A DNA stretch of 64,000 bases from Flavisphingopyxis sp963800335 (GCA_963800335.1 CAWDAN010000001.1:1-64000); one strand, 5' to 3'. Positions 17,419 to 26,237 are shown, counted from the stretch's first letter. Translations and numbers: made by a program. Notes: generated by a model not told the origin, from the sequence alone.

Positions 17419-19176
17419 TCAAACGCTACCGACCGCCACTCCGTCCTGTGCTATCGTGATACGATAGTCGGCCATCGCGCTGAGCGTGGCCGAATGGCTG
17501 ATGCAGATGATGCACCTTGTCTTGGCCAAGATCCGCAAGCGTTCGAATATCTCGGATTCGAGCGCGGCATCGACCGCCGATGTCGCCTCGTCGATGATCA
17601 GTATCGCCGAAGGTCGCAACAGCGTCCGGGCAAGACACAGCCGCTGCCGCTCGCCACCCGACAACCGGCTGCCGCCGTCGCGGATCGGATGGTCGAGCCC
17701 TTCGGGCAGGTCGGCGACGAGATCCCGTGCGCCCGCCGTCGCCAGCGCATCCCACAAAGCCGCATCGCTCGGCGCGAGATTGGGCCAGCAGAGATTTTGG
17801 CGCACGCTGCCGTCGAACAGGAACGGCTCCTGCGGGGCAAAGGCGATCCGCGCCTGCCACGCCGGGCGCTGAGATGCGGTGAGCGCCAAGGGCCCCGCCG
17901 CGACCGTTCCCGCACTCGGCAGGTAAAGACCGGCGAGGAGCTCTGCCAATGTCGACTTGCCCGCCCCCGACGGACCGCCGACATGGACCAGGCCGGTCGC
18001 CGGGATGTCGATATGCGCGGCCGACAGCAGTGTCTTTTCGGCGCCTTCCTCGCGCGTCGTCACCGTCACGTCGCGCAGGGAAATCGGGTAAGGCGTCGCA
18101 TCGGACCGAACGTGCGGCTGGTCGACCCCACGGCCAATCGGGCGCTGCCGCTCCATGTCGCGGCGCAACCGTTCGGCCAGCGCATAAGCGGGCAAGGCGA
18201 AGGCAACCGACTGGAGACCCGACAGCGCGGTCGAAAGCGTCGGAACCAGCCGGATGACGACCGCGCCCATGACGAGCAGCTCGGCGCCCTTGAGCCCGAC
18301 CAGCCCGTAGCCGATCATCAGCAACGCGACCGCGGCGGCCGCGCCGAGCAGTTCGATCGCGCGACGCATGCGCCCCTGCTGCGTCGCAAAGTCGATCGAG
18401 ATCGCACGCGTATCGGCAATCGCGGCATCGAACCCGCCGATGAAAACCGTCTCTGCGCCATAGACCTTGGCCGCCTTCAGCCCTTCGAGGAAACGCGTGG
18501 TCCGGTTCATGACCTTGCGGTTGCGCAGGCTCAACGTCTCACCCAGCCGTCCGCTGCGACGGCTCCAGATCAGCGCGGTGGCGGTCGCCAGCGCGATGAC
18601 GCCGAGCAGGATCAGGCCGATCGCGGGACTGACCACGAATCCCGAGACGACATAGGCGGCGACCAGCGTCGCGGTGACGAGCAGCCGTGTAAGGAACTGG
18701 ATCGCGACCGATATCCGGGCGATATTCGTCGTCATGTTGTTGAGCAGGTCGGCGCGTTGCATGCGCCGGATGACGGGCCAGTCGGCATAGGCAATCGTCG
18801 CGAACAGCCGGCTGCGCAGGTAATCGACATAGCCTTGCGTCAGCAGCGCCATGCGCCGGTCGCGGTGGATCAGGACGACCGATCGGACGAGCATCACCAC
18901 GAGGAAGACGGCGCACAACAGCGCCATCTTCTCGATCACCTGATCGAATCCCCATGCGTTCAGCTGCACGTCGATCTTGGCGGAAAGCGACCCCGGCCTG
19001 GTTTCGCTGGCAAACACGAGCTGTGAAATCGGCAGCAGCGTGACGAGCCCGATGCCCTCGAGCACGCTCGCCATCGCGACGACCAGAATCGCAACGGGCA
19101 ACCGCCGCCCGGCATAAAGATGAATCGACGCGACCAGCTCTCGCCAGCCTCCCGCAGATTCGACCGGTGCTTGCAC
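17419..19176 (-). CDS. ABC exporter (lasso D protein), fused permease and ATPase
   Basis: A 585-residue half-transporter. Residues 1-340 carry about six membrane helices of the ABC exporter fold; the rest is the ATPase domain with Walker A G-P-S-G-A-G-K-S-T near residue 405, signature L-S-G-G-E-R-Q-R near 505 and Walker B I-L-I-I-D-E-A-T-S-A-V-D. No peptidase domain is attached, as expected where B2 removes the leader. It probably works as a homodimer to export the mature lasso peptide and confer self-immunity. It lies 6 bases after the B2 stop. Confidence 0.87.
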   Translation of the reverse strand: MQAPVESAGGWRELVASIHLYAGRRLPVAILVVAMASVLEGIGLVTLLPISQLVFASETRPGSLSAKIDVQLNAWGFDQVIEKMALLCAVFLVVMLVRSVVLIHRDRRMALLTQGYVDYLRSRLFATIAYADWPVIRRMQRADLLNNMTTNIARISVAIQFLTRLLVTATLVAAYVVSGFVVSPAIGLILLGVIALATATALIWSRRSGRLGETLSLRNRKVMNRTTRFLEGLKAAKVYGAETVFIGGFDAAIADTRAISIDFATQQGRMRRAIELLGAAAAVALLMIGYGLVGLKGAELLVMGAVVIRLVPTLSTALSGLQSVAFALPAYALAERLRRDMERQRPIGRGVDQPHVRSDATPYPISLRDVTVTTREEGAEKTLLSAAHIDIPATGLVHVGGPSGAGKSTLAELLAGLYLPSAGTVAAGPLALTASQRPAWQARIAFAPQEPFLFDGSVRQNLCWPNLAPSDAALWDALATAGARDLVADLPEGLDHPIRDGGSRLSGGERQRLCLARTLLRPSAILIIDEATSAVDAALESEIFERLRILAKTRCIICISHSATLSAMADYRITIAQDGVAVGSV

Positions 19177-19182
19177 GAGGCC

Positions 19183-19644
19183 CTAGCGATCCGGCCGGCG
19201 GTTGGTGAAGGCGGAATAGCTTTCAAGCTCTTCCTGGCCGGTCAGGCAGACGTCGCCGATCATCAACCAGGCATGCACGTCGAGCGGCTGGGCATCTCGG
19301 CCCGGGCGCGCACCGAAATGGATCCGGGTCGCGATGTTGCGGCGCAGAAGCATCCAGCGCGCGGCCATCGCCTGCGGCAGGCAGACCGCTTCGAAGGGCA
19401 TGCGCGAGGCCGTCCGGCGGACGTGGCGGCCGATCGACCTCGCCCGGGCCACCGTCGCGATATCGGTTGCCGGTGGCGCTTCGTCGCTTTGGGGTGGGGC
19501 GATTGGGCCGATCGTTCGCCGCCAGAAGCGAAACGGCACGAACCCGACGAGCAGCCGCGCGACCGCGAGCGCCGATACCGCCTCGACCCATGCTCCGCTG
19601 CGTCGCACGGCCTTGTTGATTGCGCCCACTCGCATGGCGATCAC
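19183..19644 (-). CDS. Lasso B2 leader peptidase (transglutaminase-like)
   Basis: A 153-residue protein of the transglutaminase-like family (PF13471-type) that cleaves lasso leaders. The catalytic Cys88 is in V-C-L-P-Q-A-M-A-A and His124 in D-V-H-A-W-L, followed by the expected Asp131. It lacks a fused RRE, matching the separate B1 at 8618. Unusually for a split system, B1 and B2 are in opposite operons about 10 kb apart. It shares the minus-strand operon with the exporter. Confidence 0.88.
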   Translation of the reverse strand: MIAMRVGAINKAVRRSGAWVEAVSALAVARLLVGFVPFRFWRRTIGPIAPPQSDEAPPATDIATVARARSIGRHVRRTASRMPFEAVCLPQAMAARWMLLRRNIATRIHFGARPGRDAQPLDVHAWLMIGDVCLTGQEELESYSAFTNRRPDR

Positions 19645-19711
19645 TATGGACGAGCCGGTGCGATTGGCAAGATACGCCCCTTGCGCCCGCGCTGGCGAAA
19701 TCGCGCCTGGA

Positions 19712-20815
19712 TCATCGCACCAGTCGTTCGAATTGCGTCAGGCTCGCCATCGCCACGCGCCGCGCGAGGATCGACGCGCGAGGGATCGCACCCGCGAAGA
19801 CGTGCCACGACGCAGTCGGAAAGCTGTCCTTGCGCAATGGCTGCGACGGTGCGGCGGGATCGCTGCCAGACAGCGAGGCGCGATAGGCGACGAGCAGCCT
19901 TTGCGCCGCGGCATGCGAACCCTGGTCTTCGGCCCACTCTTTCCAGGCGCCGTGCAGGCTGCCGGAAAAGACCTCTTCGACCAGCCGCAGGCTGGCAAGA
20001 ATCGCCGGGACGCAATCATAGCGTCCGGCAAGGTCGCGCAGCGCGGCAACCCGGTCATCGGCGACCGTGCGGATTAGCGCGCTCAGGTCGGCGAGCCATT
20101 TGAGCCGCGGCCAATAGCCCATCGCGCCATGGAGGATCAGGTAGAGGATATAATGGTCGTTCGCGATGGTCGCGACGGCTTCGCCGCGCGTCGCCATGAT
20201 GAAGTCCGGCGTCAGCGTGCGCGGTTCGATCGGGAACAGCCTTTGGTGCAATTCGATCGTCCGCCCCGTCCCCGGCTCGTCAAACCCGGTATCCTTGAGG
20301 ACGCGCATCCGCCAGGCCGGCCAGCGCGATCTCATCGCACCGATATCGAAACAGTGGAGATAGCCCGCCGCGCGCATCACGTCGCACGCCGCGCGCGCAT
20401 CTCCAGGAGCGATCAGGATATCGATGTCCTTCGCATGGCGCGCCGCACTATCGCCGTAGAGCTGCACGCCGAGCTGCGCTCCCTTGATCGCCACCGAGGC
20501 GATGCCATGCGCCTCGAGCAACGCGGTCGCATCGTTGAGCGCCGCGCGCTGCGTCAGCGTGCGTTTCGCATTGTTGCGATAGAGGCGCGTCAGCGCGCGC
20601 GCTGCGTCCTCGTCGACCCGCTCGGGATCGGCGCGCCTGGCGGCGATGTGGAGCAGCGGACCGACGCGATGGCGGCTGCGCGCGAATTCGACCATCGCCG
20701 CATCGATCTGCGGTGGCTCGCCGCGCGGATCGAGTCCGAGCACCGGCCGCAACAGGTCGGCAAGCGCATTGGCCATCGGATCGCAGGATAATGCCACGCT
20801 GATCGCATCCCCCAT
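19712..20815 (-). CDS. Nucleotidyltransferase family protein (NTP_transf_5-like)
   Basis: A 367-residue protein with the minimal nucleotidyltransferase signature: A-I-K-G-A-Q-L, L-Y-G-D-S-A-A-R and the metal-binding D130-I-D132-I-L-I. This family recurs in lasso clusters that have an HprK-like kinase; in the pseudomycoidin system, a kinase and a nucleotidyltransferase act on the same tail. ATG at 20815 is chosen because upstream in-frame codons would run antisense through the nitrilase gene. It is the first gene of the minus-strand operon. Inference: it modifies the phosphorylated C-terminal Ser. Confidence 0.78.
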   Translation of the reverse strand: MGDAISVALSCDPMANALADLLRPVLGLDPRGEPPQIDAAMVEFARSRHRVGPLLHIAARRADPERVDEDAARALTRLYRNNAKRTLTQRAALNDATALLEAHGIASVAIKGAQLGVQLYGDSAARHAKDIDILIAPGDARAACDVMRAAGYLHCFDIGAMRSRWPAWRMRVLKDTGFDEPGTGRTIELHQRLFPIEPRTLTPDFIMATRGEAVATIANDHYILYLILHGAMGYWPRLKWLADLSALIRTVADDRVAALRDLAGRYDCVPAILASLRLVEEVFSGSLHGAWKEWAEDQGSHAAAQRLLVAYRASLSGSDPAAPSQPLRKDSFPTASWHVFAGAIPRASILARRVAMASLTQFERLVR

Positions 20816-20932
20816 TGTATCGACCTGCCCCCATTCCGATTGCGTTGTCGTAGCGCCTCGCCGGCCCGACGCCAACGCCGATCGCCCGCGATCAGCAATG
20901 GACTTCGCCCCGCCAGCGGTTAGGCTGGCTGC

Positions 20933-21760
20933 ATGCGTATCGCCCTTTTGCAAATGACCAGCGGCATCGATCCGGCCGCCAACACCGCGGCGATCGTCGA
21001 TGCGATCGGCGCGGCGAAACGCGGCGGCGCCGACATGCTGTTCGCGCCCGAGATGGCGGTGCTGCTCGATAGCGACCGGGCGCGGTCGGCATCGGGAATC
21101 GTTGCGGAGAGCGATTCGGATGCCCTGGCGGCGATTTGCGATGCCGCACGCGATAACGGCATCTGGGTCCATCCGGGGTCGCTGCCGTTGCTGTCCGAAA
21201 GGAATGACGGGCGGCGGGTCAATCGCAGCCTTGTCATTGATGATACGGGTAAAATCCGCGCGCGCTATGACAAGATCCACCGGTTCGACGTGACGCTGAC
21301 GAGCGGCGAGAGCTGGCGCGAATCGAACGTCTATGACGGCGGCACCCGCGCGGTGGCGGTCGATACGCCGTGGGGTCGGCTGGGCCTCGCAATCTGTTAC
21401 GACCTGCGCTTCCCCGCATTGTTCGATGCGCTGGGCAATGCCAGGTGCGACATGATCGCGCTACCGAGCGCATTTACCGTGCCGACCGGGCGCGAGCACT
21501 GGCACGTCCTCATCCGTGCGCGCGCAATCGAGAGCGCATGCTTCATGATCGCGCCCGCGCAGACGGGCGAACATGAAGACGGGCGGCGCACCTATGGCCA
21601 TTCGCTCGTCGTCGACCCGTGGGGCCGCGTCGTGCTCGACATGGGCGAGGAGGCGGGGCTCGGGTTCGCCGACATCGATATGAACGCGGTCGCAAATGCC
21701 CGCGCGCAGATCCCCGTGCTCGACCATCGCCGCACGATCGGCGAGGTCGAGATTTATTGA
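20933..21760 (+). CDS. Carbon-nitrogen hydrolase (nitrilase superfamily, Nit-like amidase)
   Basis: A 275-residue cytosolic amidase of the nitrilase superfamily. The Glu-Lys-Cys triad is visible in F-A-P-E-M, Y-D-K-I-H-R-F-D-V and A-I-C-Y-D-L-R-F-P. The Y-D-K-I-H-L/R-F and C-Y-D-L-R-F-P context is that of Nit1/Nit2-type enzymes, which hydrolyse deaminated glutathione or omega-amides, so a metabolite-repair role is likely. It is divergent from the lasso nucleotidyltransferase and marks the right edge of the cluster. No frame problems. Confidence 0.8.
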   Translation: MRIALLQMTSGIDPAANTAAIVDAIGAAKRGGADMLFAPEMAVLLDSDRARSASGIVAESDSDALAAICDAARDNGIWVHPGSLPLLSERNDGRRVNRSLVIDDTGKIRARYDKIHRFDVTLTSGESWRESNVYDGGTRAVAVDTPWGRLGLAICYDLRFPALFDALGNARCDMIALPSAFTVPTGREHWHVLIRARAIESACFMIAPAQTGEHEDGRRTYGHSLVVDPWGRVVLDMGEEAGLGFADIDMNAVANARAQIPVLDHRRTIGEVEIY

Positions 21761-21785
21761 GTCTTTTCTGGCTTCCGCCAGACCC

Positions 21786-21865
21786 GGCACCGGCCCGCTC
21801 CCCCTCCCGGCCACCCATGACAGTGTAACCTATTGGGAGGTCGGGAGGGGGAGCGGGCCGGCGCC
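21786..21865. repeat. Large imperfect palindrome between convergent genes
   Basis: Two arms of about 33 bases flank a 13-base centre. Twenty bases in each arm (CCGGCCCGCTCCCCCTCCCG and its complement) match perfectly. It sits between the nitrilase and oxidoreductase stops and could act as a transcription barrier in both directions. It has no T-run, so it looks more like an intergenic REP/MITE-type element than a standard terminator. Confidence 0.7.
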
Positions 21866-21872
21866 GCGCGCA

Positions 21873-21893
21873 GGGCTGAACTTGTTTCAGCCC
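21873..21893. repeat. Short perfect hairpin GGGCTGAA-loop-TTCAGCCC
   Basis: An 8-bp perfect stem with a five-base loop, immediately before the stop of the minus-strand oxidoreductase gene. Hairpins containing TGAACTTGTTTCA are common intergenic repeats in sphingomonad genomes. It may add to termination of the minus-strand transcript. Confidence 0.55.
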
Positions 21894-21904
21894 GACTCAA
21901 CGCA

Positions 21905-22902
21905 TCACAGCGTCACCACCAGCTTGCCGACCGCCGCGCGCGAGGCGAGCTTGGCGATCGCATCGCCGCCCTGTTCGAGCGCATAGGTTTCGGTGACGCG
22001 CGGCGAAATCTTGCCGTCGGCCCACAGGTCGAACAGGCGTCGCGATGTGCGCCGCGTTGGCCTTTGGATCGCGCGCGGCGAAGGCGCCCCAGAACACGCC
22101 GCAGATATCGCAGCCCTTGAGCAGTGCGAGGTTGAGCGGCGGCGCGGGGATGCCGGCGGGGAAGCCGACGACGAGATAGCGCCCCTGCCACGCCATCGAT
22201 CGCAGCGCGGGCTCGCAATAATCGCCGCCGACGATGTCGAAGACGATATCGGCACCATTGGGGCCGAGCGCGTCCTTGAATGCGCCCGCCAGTGCCTTCG
22301 ACGCATCCTTGTCGAACGGCGCGCGCGGATAAACAACGACGCCGTCGGCTCCGGCTTCGCGCGCCATCGCGCCCTTGGCCTCGCTCGACACGCCCGCGAC
22401 GACGCGGCCGCCGAACGCCTTGGCCAGTTCGATCGCGGCGATACCGACGCCGCCGGCGGCACCGAGGATCAGCACGGTCTCACCATCGCTCATCCGCCCG
22501 CGGTCGAGCAGCGCGTGGATCGCAGTGCCGTAGGTCATCAGCAGCGCCGCGCCCTGTTCGAACGAGAACTGAGCGGGCAGCGCATAGGCCGAGGTTGATC
22601 GCGACCGCGACGGTTTCGACAAGGCCGCCAAAGCCGGTCGCGGCGATGACGCGGTCACCGACGGCAAAGCCGCTGACGCCTTCGCCCAGCGCGCTGACGA
22701 CGCCCGCGATTTCGCTGCCCGGCGCAAAGGGGCGCGGTGGCTTCAACTGGTATTTGTCCTCGATGATCAGCACGTCGGGAAAGTTGATCGCGCACGCCTT
22801 CACGTCGATCAACAGCTGGCCGGGTCCGGCAACGGGCGGATCAATGTCCCTGAGGACAAGCGTCTCTGGCCCGCCGGGCGCTTCGCTGAGCAGCGCCCTC
22901 AC
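21905..22902 (-). CDS. NADPH:quinone oxidoreductase family protein (two apparent frameshifts)
   Basis: A medium-chain zinc-independent alcohol-dehydrogenase-type quinone oxidoreductase of about 332 residues. The N-terminal substrate domain (V-K-A-C-A-I-N-F-P-D, G-S-E-I-A-G-V-V) and the Rossmann motif G-A-A-G-G-V-G-I-A-A are both present but in different frames. One extra base near 22590 and one near 22050 explain the breaks, and the length is 3n+2. Protein similarity continues cleanly across each, so sequencing error is the simplest reading. It starts with GTG, overlapping the stop of the upstream metallo-hydrolase gene (GTGA). Confidence 0.75.
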
Positions 22903-23775
22903 TTGGCCGACGCCTTGGCGGCGGGGACAAGGCCGATATCGGCGGGGTCGTGCTGGATGACGACGGTCGCGCCGGCTTCTTCGGCAATGCCCTTGAAGCG
23001 TTTGAGCGATTCGACGCTGGCGGCCTTGTCGGTGTTCCAGGTGGGGACGTCGTCGGCGTCGTAATTGGCGTGGAAGTGCGCGACGTCGCCGGTGAGGAGA
23101 TAGGTCTTGCCGGGCGTGACGACCTTCAGTCCCGTGTGGCCCGGCGTATGGCCGGGCAAATCGAGCATGACGACACTGCCGTCGCCGAACACATCGAGAT
23201 CGCGTTCGAGACCGGCATCGACGATGCCGCCTCCGTTGGCCAGCGCGCATACGGCGCGGGTTGAGCCTCCGCCCGTTTGGGCCGAGCGGACGGCGTCCCA
23301 GTCGCTCGCGCCGATGAGGAGCTTCGCCGAGGGAAAATCGGCGAACTGGCCGGTGTGGTCGAAGTGATAATGGCTGACCCGACGATATCGATGTCGTCGG
23401 GCGTGATGCCGAGTTCGGCGAGCTGCTCGGCAAGCGCTGGTCGAGCCGAATCGGTGAAAGGGCCGTCGGTCGTTGTCCTTGCCCTTCGAGTTCGCCCGGC
23501 AGGCCGGTATCCCAAAGCATCAGATGCTCGCCGTGGCGGATCAGGTAGCAGCTGTCGGTCAGCGTCTTGTGGACGCCCTTGTAACTGCCCGCGACCGAGA
23601 AGACCGACAGGTCGGACACCTCGATCGTGCCGCAATCGAGCCGCGAGAGCGCGACCGTCGCGGGCTTGGCAGCGGTTTCGTTGGCGGCTTCGTTGGCGGG
23701 CGTATCGGCAGTGCCGCTCGGCGAGCAGGCGGCGAGCGCGGCGCAGCCGGCAAGGGTCAGGGCAGGTCGGAACAT
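22899..23775 (-). CDS. MBL-fold metallo-hydrolase lipoprotein (two apparent frameshifts)
   Basis: An exported metallo-beta-lactamase-fold hydrolase of the lactonase-like group, about 290 residues. A lipoprotein signal ends in L-A-A-C. The metal-binding H-x-H-x-D-H is read as S-H-Y-H-F-D-H, followed by G-H-T-P-G-H-T and G-D-V-A-H-F-H. The reading frame breaks twice, near 23475 and 23370, each explained by one missing base. Activity could be lactone or ester hydrolysis; quorum quenching is possible but not demonstrated. It forms an operon with the oxidoreductase. Confidence 0.72.
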
Positions 23776-23871
23776 CTGGCGTCCTTTCAGGTCAATTCAT
23801 GCCCGAGGCTAGCAGGCGTTTCGGCACAGCGAAACTTCCATTCTGCGGGTCCGCGCGCCTATCTTGATAGC

Positions 23872-24384
23872 ATGTCCCCGCTCGCCGCCCTGTCGATCGT
23901 TCTTGCCACCGTGCTCGTCATGGAAGGCGTCGCCTGGGCGAGCCACAAATACATCATGCACGGCTTTGGCTGGGGCTGGCACCGCGACCATCACGAGCCG
24001 CACGACAAGGTGTTCGAGAAGAACGATCTCTACGGCATCGTCGGTGCGGCGATCTCGATATCCTTGTTCGCCTATGGCCGCTGGGGCAATGGCGGCGCAG
24101 GCTGGGAGCCGGCGACGTGGATGGGGGTCGGCGTGCTCGTCTACGGCATCATCTACACCGCGATTCACGACGGGCTGATCCATCAGCGCTGGTTCCGCTA
24201 CGTGCCCAAGCGCGGCTATGCCAAGCGCATCGTCCAGGCGCACAGGCTGCACCACGCGACGCTGAGCAAGGAAGGCGGGGTGAGTTTCGGCTTCGTGGTT
24301 GCAAGGCGCCCCGAGGCGCTCAAGGCCGACTTGAAGCGCCAGCGCGAGGCGGGGCTGGTGACGCTGAGGGATGCCGAGGTTTAG
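23872..24384 (+). CDS. crtZ: Beta-carotene hydroxylase
   Basis: A 170-residue membrane di-iron hydroxylase that adds the 3- and 3'-hydroxyls to beta-carotene on the way to zeaxanthin. The histidine clusters of the fatty-acid-hydroxylase superfamily are visible: S-H-K-Y-I-M-H, H-R-D-H-H-E-P-H, I-H-D-G-L-I-H and H-R-L-H-H-A. Length fits CrtZ. ATG at 23872 begins the first hydrophobic segment. It stands alone, as crtZ often does in sphingomonads, which typically make yellow xanthophylls such as nostoxanthin. Confidence 0.88.
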   Translation: MSPLAALSIVLATVLVMEGVAWASHKYIMHGFGWGWHRDHHEPHDKVFEKNDLYGIVGAAISISLFAYGRWGNGGAGWEPATWMGVGVLVYGIIYTAIHDGLIHQRWFRYVPKRGYAKRIVQAHRLHHATLSKEGGVSFGFVVARRPEALKADLKRQREAGLVTLRDAEV

Positions 24385-24410
24385 CCCCCCGTTTTCGCGC
24401 AGTCCATATT

Positions 24411-24550
24411 CGTCATTGCGACCCCGGACTTGATCCGGGGGAAGCAAGCTCCGCGAAACTACCACACTATCCGTTATGGCCAGCGTCGCGTGCTCGGCCA
24501 TCTCACCCTCCCGATCGATTGCCGCGCGGCTGCGCCGCTCGCAATGACCG
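24411..24550. repeat. Intergenic palindromic repeat (GTCATTGCGA family)
   Basis: The segment opens with CGTCATTGCGA and closes with TCGCAATGACCG, so its ends are inverted repeats. Inside is a perfect hairpin CCCCGGA-CTTGA-TCCGGGG at 24422-24440. Elements of this type are scattered between genes in many alphaproteobacteria. A relative lies at 26238-26321. Confidence 0.65.
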
Positions 24551-24565
24551 AATTGCGCGTGGACG

Positions 24566-26224
24566 CTATGCCTTTCCTCGCAACGCGGTGATCGTCGTGC
24601 CGAAGCTGATCCGGTCGGGGTCGGTCTTGAGGTGGAGCAGGCGGACGCCTTTCTCTGCCTGCGCGCGCTTGAGCGCGGGGGCGAAGTCGGCGGTCGCGTC
24701 GACGGTTTCCGCCCAGCAGCCGAAGCTCTTCGCAAAGGCGGCGAAATCGGGATTGGCGAGACTGGTCGCCGAAACGCGGCCGGGATATTCGCGCTCCTGG
24801 TGCATCCGGATCGTGCCGTAGATGCCGTTGTCGACGACGATGACGAGCATGTCGCAATCGTGCGCGACCGCGGTCGCCAGCTCCTGCGCATTCATCAGGA
24901 AACAGCCGTCGCCGGCGAGCGCGACGACCTGACGGTCACGATGGCGTAGCGAAGCGGCGATCGCGGCAGGCAGGCCGTAGCCCATCGAACCCGCGGTCGG
25001 GGCGAGCTGCGTGCCGTAGCCGGAGTAATGCCAATAGCGGTGCCACCAGCCCGAATAATTGCCCGCGCCGTTGCAGATGATGCTGTCGGCGGGGAGCGTG
25101 TCGCGCATTGCCTTCACCACCATGCCGAGATCGAGCGGCGTGTCGGTCGGTGCGGGCGTCGACCAGGCGAGGAAATCGTCGTGCGCCTTTTTACCGCAGT
25201 CGAAATCGATCAGTTCGTCCGGCCAGAGCGCGGCGGTCTCGGCGAATTCGCGCATGTCGGCGCAGATCGCGAGGTCGGTGCGATAGACGCGGCCAAGCTC
25301 GTTGGGATCGGGGTGGACGTGGACCAGCAACTGGTCGGGATGGTCGGGGGTGATGACGCCATAGCCGTCGGTCGTCGCCTCGCCGAGCCGCGCGCCGACG
25401 ACGAGGAGGAGGTCGGCGGTCCTGACGCGATCGACGAGCTTCGGATTGGGTCCGTAGCCGAGATTGCCCGCATAGACCGCGCTGTCGTTGGGGATCGCGT
25501 CCTGGCGGCGGAAGGCGGCGGCGACGGGAATGCCGATCCGTGTCGCAAATTCGCGGAAATAATGCGTCGCGCCCGCGTCCCAGCCTGCGCCGCCGATGAT
25601 TGCCACCGGGTCGGTCGCATCCTCGAGCAGCTTCATCAGCGCGTCCATCGCCTCTGGCGCGGGCGATTGCTGCGGCGGCGCGACGCGCGGACGATCGATC
25701 GCCTCGGCGGTTTCGACGAGCATGTCCTCGGGTAGCGCAAGCACGACCGGGCCGGGCCGCCCCGACATCGCGACGCTATAGGCGCGCGCGACATATTCGG
25801 GGATGCGCGCGGGATCGTCGATCCGCGCCGCCCATTTGGCGAGCGGGGTGAACATCGCGGCGAAATCGACTTCCTGGAATCCCTCGCGGTCGCGCATGCC
25901 GCGATCGACGTCGCCGATGAACAGGATCATCGGTTGCGAATCCTGCATCGCGACATGGACGCCGATGCTGGCGTTGGTCGCGCCGGGTCCGCGCGTGACG
26001 AAGGCAATCCCCGGCCGGCCGGTCAGCGCGCCATCGGCGCAGGCGGAATAGGCGACGCCGCCCTCCTGCCGACAGACGACGGTCTGGATGGCAGGCGTGT
26101 CGTGGAGCGCATCGAGCACCGCGAGGAAGCTTTCGCCCGGCACGGTGAAGATGCGGTCGCAGCCCTGTTCGACGAGCTGGTCGACGAGAATGCGGCCGCC
26201 GGTGCGCGATTGGGTCTGGGTCAT
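24566..26224 (-). CDS. Thiamine-pyrophosphate-dependent enzyme (acetolactate-synthase-like)
   Basis: A 552-residue TPP enzyme of the acetolactate synthase/pyruvate oxidase family. The activating Glu is in V-C-R-Q-E-G-G near the N-terminus and the TPP-binding motif begins G-D-G-C-F-L-M-N and continues to a conserved N near residue 460. The three-domain layout is complete. It lacks a separate small regulatory subunit gene and is not with the ilv genes, so it may be a catabolic decarboxylase or carboligase rather than biosynthetic IlvB. It lies downstream of an aldehyde dehydrogenase gene on the same strand, which suggests the dehydrogenase oxidises its aldehyde product. Confidence 0.8.
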   Translation of the reverse strand: MTQTQSRTGGRILVDQLVEQGCDRIFTVPGESFLAVLDALHDTPAIQTVVCRQEGGVAYSACADGALTGRPGIAFVTRGPGATNASIGVHVAMQDSQPMILFIGDVDRGMRDREGFQEVDFAAMFTPLAKWAARIDDPARIPEYVARAYSVAMSGRPGPVVLALPEDMLVETAEAIDRPRVAPPQQSPAPEAMDALMKLLEDATDPVAIIGGAGWDAGATHYFREFATRIGIPVAAAFRRQDAIPNDSAVYAGNLGYGPNPKLVDRVRTADLLLVVGARLGEATTDGYGVITPDHPDQLLVHVHPDPNELGRVYRTDLAICADMREFAETAALWPDELIDFDCGKKAHDDFLAWSTPAPTDTPLDLGMVVKAMRDTLPADSIICNGAGNYSGWWHRYWHYSGYGTQLAPTAGSMGYGLPAAIAASLRHRDRQVVALAGDGCFLMNAQELATAVAHDCDMLVIVVDNGIYGTIRMHQEREYPGRVSATSLANPDFAAFAKSFGCWAETVDATADFAPALKRAQAEKGVRLLHLKTDPDRISFGTTITALRGKA

Positions 26225-26237
26225 TCGAATCTACTTC

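Larger units (their letters stand above)
4719..20815. other. Lasso-peptide biosynthetic gene cluster with multiple tailoring enzymes
   Basis: Sixteen consecutive genes form one biosynthetic region: a minus-strand JmjC/cupin oxygenase at the left edge, a plus-strand operon (AspH-type hydroxylase, HprK-like kinase, sulfotransferase, B1, precursor, cyclase, sulfotransferase, glycosyltransferase, two sulfotransferases) and a minus-strand operon (nucleotidyltransferase, B2, ABC exporter, permease-UnbV fusion). Many plus-strand genes overlap by 4 nt (ATGA/GTGA), implying translational coupling. The two operons end with adjacent stop codons at 14141/14142. All genes read through without frame disruption. 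Boundaries are set by unrelated housekeeping genes at 3122 and 20933. Confidence 0.88.

Noticed and set aside
19712..21280. A longer nucleotidyltransferase starting near 21280
   Set aside because: The extra 155 codons run antisense through the nitrilase gene and show no family similarity; ATG at 20815 gives the proper N-terminus.
24411..24550. A structured RNA or riboswitch
   Set aside because: Its paired ends and internal hairpin match a dispersed intergenic repeat family also seen at 26238, with no fixed relation to a downstream gene.
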